This document shows, one piece after another, positions 24,831 to 28,100 of a DNA stretch of 28,100 nt (positions are counted from its first letter, which is position 1; every line of letters starts with the position of its first letter). The notes beneath the pieces were generated by a model. The model made no database searches, had not been told where the DNA came from, and worked only from the letters and a program-made list of their open reading frames with translations. Source of the stretch: Cloacimonetes bacterium UBA4175 (GTDB taxonomy: Bacteria; Cloacimonadota; Cloacimonadia; Cloacimonadales; Cloacimonadaceae); the NCBI GenBank assembly GCA_002379855.1, contig DFUX01000003.1, positions 1 through 28,100 on the forward strand. Reading direction: 5' to 3'. The translations under genes and the position numbers were made by a program.

Positions 24831-26243
24831 ATGAAAGGCAAAGTCATGATCCTGGAAGACGATCCCATCCTGGCGCAACAAATCTCCAAAGTCCTCAAAC
24901 AGCATGACTATGCTGTACTCCACTCCACCAATTCCGACACTTTTTTTGCGGAACTGCGCGGCTTTATGCCGGATGTTATCCTGTTGGACGTCTTTCTGGT
25001 GGGAAGCCGCCTCAACGGGCTGCAAGTGTTGAGGTATCTGAAAGAGAATCTGGACTACAACTACAAGATAATCATCATCTCCGGCGAGATCAAGAACGAA
25101 CAGCTCAACGAGATCCGCGGCCTGGGAGCATACCATTTTATTGAAAAGGGCGCCTATTTCAGCACCAATCAACTGCTGCTGCATATCGACAACGCGGTGA
25201 CGCTCAAACGCCAGGAAGAAGAAAACCTCGACCTGCAGATCGAGTATCTGAATCTTAAAAAACAGTTCACCCGCAGCTTTCCCTTCATCGGCGAAAGCCC
25301 CGCCATCAATAAGATTCGCACCCAGTTGGCAAGACTCTCCGAAGCCGACGAAGATATCCTGATCCTGGGAGAAACCGGCACAGGCAAGGAAGTGGCCGCC
25401 AATTACTACTATCTGAATTCAAGGCGTTTTGGCAAGCCCTTCCACACAGTCAACTGCAGCTCGCTCACCGAAAATCTGATTGAAGGCGAGCTCTTTGGCA
25501 TCGCCAAAGGTGCCACACCGGGAGAAAAAGGCAACATCGGCCTCTTTGAAAGATGCTCGGAAGGCCTGCTCTTCCTGGACGAAGTTACAAACCTCACCCT
25601 TCAGGCTCAAGCCAAGATCCTGCGGTCGATAGAAAACAAGGAGATACAGGTGGTGGGAGGAGCGCTAAAAACCGTGAACACGCGCCTGATTTTCGCTTCC
25701 AATGCCGAGATGAGGACCCTCGCCTCTTCCCCGAAATTCAGACAGGACCTCTTTTACAGGATCGAAGGCAACATCGTGGAATTGCCGCCCCTGCGAGAGC
25801 GAAACAACGACATCCTGCTTTTGATGAGCCATTTTTTCACCAACTACGCCAACCGCTACAGCTTCAGCGACCAACTGGATCTCAGGGAACTAAAAAATGA
25901 CTTGTTGGAATACCACTGGCCGGGCAATGTGCGCGAGCTGAAAAACTTCTGCAAACACATCATCCTCAATGAAAAAGAGATCACCAACAGGAATGTGCTC
26001 AAACACCTGCGGACAAAAATGCAGAACAGGCCGGAGTACAGCGTTAAAGGCATGGACCGCTATCTGGCCATCCGCAACATCAAGGATTCCACCGCCGCCT
26101 TTGAACGGGACTACATCCTCTATTACCTGCAGGAAAATAACTGGCATGTGAGCAAAACCGCGAAGGAAATGGGAATCGAAAGAACAACCCTCTACAAAAA
26201 GATGAAAGCTTTGGGCATAGCGCAAAACCAGGGAGAGGCTTGA
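24831..26243 (+). CDS. NtrC-type response regulator with altered GAFTGA loop
   Basis: This 470-residue regulator has a receiver domain (about 1-120) with acidic residues E9, D10 and D11, phosphoacceptor D53 and conserved K106. A sigma-54-type AAA+ domain (about 150-385) follows, with Walker A GETGTGKE at 180-187, Walker B GLLFLDE at 245-251, FRQDLFYRI and HWPGNVREL. A Fis-type helix-turn-helix lies at about 440-465 (AKEMGIERTTLYKKMKALGI). The loop that normally reads GAFTGA reads GATPGE at residues 227-232, losing the Phe and displacing the Thr needed for sigma-54 contact. It may therefore act differently, for instance with another polymerase form or as a repressor. No histidine kinase is nearby. 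It lies nine bases after the GH57 gene and one base overlaps ybbR, so it may regulate or be regulated with glycogen storage. Confidence 0.9.
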   Translation: MKGKVMILEDDPILAQQISKVLKQHDYAVLHSTNSDTFFAELRGFMPDVILLDVFLVGSRLNGLQVLRYLKENLDYNYKIIIISGEIKNEQLNEIRGLGAYHFIEKGAYFSTNQLLLHIDNAVTLKRQEEENLDLQIEYLNLKKQFTRSFPFIGESPAINKIRTQLARLSEADEDILILGETGTGKEVAANYYYLNSRRFGKPFHTVNCSSLTENLIEGELFGIAKGATPGEKGNIGLFERCSEGLLFLDEVTNLTLQAQAKILRSIENKEIQVVGGALKTVNTRLIFASNAEMRTLASSPKFRQDLFYRIEGNIVELPPLRERNNDILLLMSHFFTNYANRYSFSDQLDLRELKNDLLEYHWPGNVRELKNFCKHIILNEKEITNRNVLKHLRTKMQNRPEYSVKGMDRYLAIRNIKDSTAAFERDYILYYLQENNWHVSKTAKEMGIERTTLYKKMKALGIAQNQGEA

Positions 26244-26935
26244 TGTTCAAGAGCAATCTGAGTTTGAAGGTCTTTTCTTTGATCATGGCTGTCGTGATCT
26301 GGGTTCAACTCAACTTGAACGCGGATCACCAGAGTGTGGTAAAGATACGGACGCAATTTAAAAATGTACCCAGGAACCAGTCCGAGCTTCATCAGGTCAG
26401 AAGTGTTCCCTTCAATGTCCGCGGCAAGGGAATGGATGTCCTCAGGCTCAAACTCTCCAGGACGGTGGCTGTTTTCGACGCCGAAGGCTACGACAAAAGC
26501 GTTAATTTTAGCGCTATGGACTACGAAATCCGTAACCGTCCCTCAAACCTGAATCTCGATATCCTGGGCCCCATCAAGGATTATGACCCGGGCGCTGACA
26601 ACAATACTTCCAAAGCGAAAGAGGACAAGGCATCCGCAAACGGCCGCGAGGCTTTCACCCAGGACGAATCCGGCCAAGGCGCAGACCAGCAACAAAGCAC
26701 CCGCGTTATGGAAAACCTCGCCATCCGCTCCAACAGTGGCTTGATCTTCACTCCTTCAGTTGCCACCATCAAGGTGATGGGAACTGTGGAGGAGCTGAAG
26801 AAATTGCCCCGGGGAATCCGGATTGTGGCTTCAGATGATCAGGACGCGGCCGGCACTTATGAGCTTTCAGCGGAACTGCCAGAGGGAGTCGAGCTCCTGG
26901 ATATCACTCCCCGCAGGGTCCGGCAGCGCAAATGA
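26243..26935 (+). CDS. YbbR-like domain protein
   Basis: This 230-residue protein has an N-terminal membrane helix (NLSLKVFSLIMAVVIWVQLN, about 5-24) and extracytoplasmic YbbR-type beta domains. The first covers about residues 30-115 and the second about 165-225 (PSVATIKVMGTVEELKKL followed by GTYELSAELPEGVELL). Between them is a polar linker rich in Asp, Gln, Lys and Ser. Family members in Firmicutes (CdaR) control the diadenylate cyclase CdaA, usually from an adjacent gene; no cdaA is present here. The ATG at 26243 overlaps the regulator stop by one base with GGGAGAGG upstream; a TTG one codon earlier is less likely. It overlaps tsaD by four bases. Confidence 0.78.
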   Translation: MFKSNLSLKVFSLIMAVVIWVQLNLNADHQSVVKIRTQFKNVPRNQSELHQVRSVPFNVRGKGMDVLRLKLSRTVAVFDAEGYDKSVNFSAMDYEIRNRPSNLNLDILGPIKDYDPGADNNTSKAKEDKASANGREAFTQDESGQGADQQQSTRVMENLAIRSNSGLIFTPSVATIKVMGTVEELKKLPRGIRIVASDDQDAAGTYELSAELPEGVELLDITPRRVRQRK

Positions 26936-27942
26936 AGCTCCTCCTGGCCTTTGAGTCCTCCTGCGACGATACCTCCGTAGCGATCATCAACACAGAATAC
27001 GAGGTCCTCTGCAGCCTGGTTTCCACACAGCTTGACCACGCCAGATTCGGAGGGGTTCTGCCTGAGCTTGCCTCCAGGCTGCATATGCAAAACATCCTCA
27101 GACTGACTCAAGCCGCCTTGGAACAGACTGGACTTGAACTGCGCGACATGGATGCAGTCGCGGTGTCCATCAATCCTGGCCTGATCGGCTCGCTGCTGGT
27201 GGGGCTTTCCTTTGCCAAGAGCCTGGCCTGGAGCCAGGGATTGCCCCTGATCACCGTGAATCACATGCTCGCCCATATCTTTGCCAACTTTATCGAGCAT
27301 CCCGGGCTGCGGCCTCCCTTTCTGGCTTTGGTCGTCTCCGGCGGGCATAGCGAACTGGTTCACTTTACCGATTTCACCCAGTTTAGGGTGATTGGCAAGA
27401 CTTTGGACGACGCCGCGGGCGAGACCTTTGACAAGGCCGCCAAGCTGCTGGGATTGGGGTTCCCCGGAGGGCCTTTGATCGACAAGCTGGCCCAAAGCGG
27501 GGATCAGGATTTTGTGAAACTGCCCCGCGCGCTGCCCCGCAAGGATAACTTCAACTTCAGTTATAGCGGCCTCAAGACAGCCATCCTGCAGTATCTTTCC
27601 CAGCAGGAGCCCGCCTTTGTGCAGTCCAACCTCAACCATATTGCCGCCTCCATCCAACAGGCCATTGTCGATCCGCTGGTTTCAAAAACCTTGACCTATG
27701 CCAAACAGCACAAGATCAAGACCATCCTTCTGGCAGGCGGCGTGGCGGCTAATTCCAGACTGCGGGAGGAGCTGTCGGCCCGTTCAAAGTCATTGGGGGC
27801 CGAAGTGTATTTTCCCCAGCCCGCTTACTGCGTGGATAACGCCGCGATGGTAGGCGCGGCGGCCATTCCCAAGCTTTTGGCGGAGCAATATTCGCCTCTC
27901 AGCGTGAACGCCTTTTCGGCCAAAGGAACCAAGACCCTTTAG
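26932..27942 (+). CDS. tsaD: tRNA N6-adenosine threonylcarbamoyltransferase TsaD
   Basis: TsaD transfers threonylcarbamoyl to A37 of tRNAs that read ANN codons, working with TsaB and TsaE in bacteria. The 336-residue protein has the Kae1/TsaD pattern: AFESSCDDTSVAI (6-18), GVLPELASR, VNHMLAH with metal ligands H111 and H115, VVSGGHSEL, DDAAGETFDKAAKLLGL, and GGVAANSRLRE near the C-terminus. Length is normal. The ATG overlaps the ybbR stop as ATGA, so the two are coupled. It ends the six-gene run that starts with the glycogen genes. No clear intrinsic terminator follows on this strand within the window. Confidence 0.95.
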   Translation: MKLLLAFESSCDDTSVAIINTEYEVLCSLVSTQLDHARFGGVLPELASRLHMQNILRLTQAALEQTGLELRDMDAVAVSINPGLIGSLLVGLSFAKSLAWSQGLPLITVNHMLAHIFANFIEHPGLRPPFLALVVSGGHSELVHFTDFTQFRVIGKTLDDAAGETFDKAAKLLGLGFPGGPLIDKLAQSGDQDFVKLPRALPRKDNFNFSYSGLKTAILQYLSQQEPAFVQSNLNHIAASIQQAIVDPLVSKTLTYAKQHKIKTILLAGGVAANSRLREELSARSKSLGAEVYFPQPAYCVDNAAMVGAAAIPKLLAEQYSPLSVNAFSAKGTKTL

Positions 27943-28019
27943 ATAATGCCTCTGGACTCATCCGGCTCTGTTTTCGCAAGCCATCTGTCGCTAATGACTC
28001 TCCCATTGAGGTAAAAATC

Positions 28020-28045
28020 CTGTCTCCCTCATTCGCAAGAGACAG
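28020..28045 (-). terminator. Minus-strand terminator-like hairpin
   Basis: CTGTCTC (28020-28026) pairs with GAGACAG (28039-28045), a 7-bp perfect stem with a 12-base loop. On the minus strand it is followed by GA and five T (28017-28013). It could end a minus-strand gene beyond the right edge, or be part of the repeat flanking it. Confidence 0.4.
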
Positions 28046-28065
28046 CTAAGTCTCTATTTTCCGTA

Positions 28066-28100
28066 GGTCTTCCTTAACCCGGTGAGGGATGACCTAAGGA
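28066..28100 (+). repeat. Dispersed palindromic repeat, copy 3 (inverted, cut by window edge)
   Basis: These 35 bases match the reverse complement of copy 1 at 26 of 35 positions, including the 14-base block GGATGACCTAAGGA at the end of the window. The 29-nt dyad (28066-28094) has the same length as in copies 1 and 2, but with its mismatch at the neighbouring base pair. The similarity probably continues beyond the window. Confidence 0.7.

Noticed and set aside
1..28100. tRNA, rRNA, transposase or phage genes
   Set aside because: No cloverleaf, rRNA segment, transposase or phage structural motif was found on either strand by reading.

Overview
The window reads as chromosomal DNA of a Gram-negative-type bacterium of the Fibrobacterota-Chlorobiota-Bacteroidota (FCB) group, and its gene content best fits the Cloacimonadota (WWE1) or a close relative. 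The pointers are a C-terminal type IX secretion (Por) sorting domain on a secreted beta-propeller protein, a DUF2851 protein, a lipoprotein, an [FeFe]-hydrogenase maturase HydG beside a TM1266-family regulator (anaerobic, fermentative life), and a glycogen cluster of debranching enzyme, glycosyltransferase and GH57 enzyme in the order I know from Bacteroidota. The phylum call is inferred from gene content; no rRNA gene is present to confirm it.

Layout. (a) 1-641 has no convincing gene but carries repeat copy 1 and a 16-bp perfect palindrome just before queC. (b) 642-4729 is a tight + strand run: queC, type I asparaginase and two family-4 glycosyltransferases. (c) 4787-7118 holds rpsT, then mtgA overlapping or abutting a DUF2851 gene. 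(d) 7233-14786 looks like one eight-gene unit with a candidate promoter before it and a clear intrinsic terminator after it. It encodes a lipoprotein, a DUF6754 membrane protein, three further membrane or membrane-anchored proteins of unknown function, an acyl-activating enzyme, a RhaD-like class II aldolase and a secreted Sel1-repeat protein. (e) 15027-16622 encodes a secreted FG-GAP propeller with a type IX sorting signal and is visibly AT-richer than its neighbours. (f) 16623-17112 is intergenic, with repeat copy 2 and a minus-strand terminator. (g) 18788-17113 on the minus strand is an operon of the TM1266-type regulator and hydG. (h) 19037-19999 encodes a secreted C39-type peptidase-like protein. 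(i) 20237-27942 is a packed six-gene + strand run: glycogen debranching enzyme, glycogen-synthase-like glycosyltransferase, GH57 enzyme, an NtrC-type response regulator, YbbR-like protein and tsaD. (j) The last 35 bases are an inverted third copy of the dispersed repeat, cut by the window edge.

How the genes fit together. The glycogen run pairs storage-polysaccharide synthesis and breakdown with an orphan response regulator whose sigma-54 contact loop departs from the GAFTGA consensus. The 8035-11320 block (DUF6754 protein plus three membrane partners with overlapping or nearly abutting reading frames) is the best candidate here for an undescribed envelope complex. The three-copy palindromic repeat is the clearest non-coding structure that the genes do not explain.
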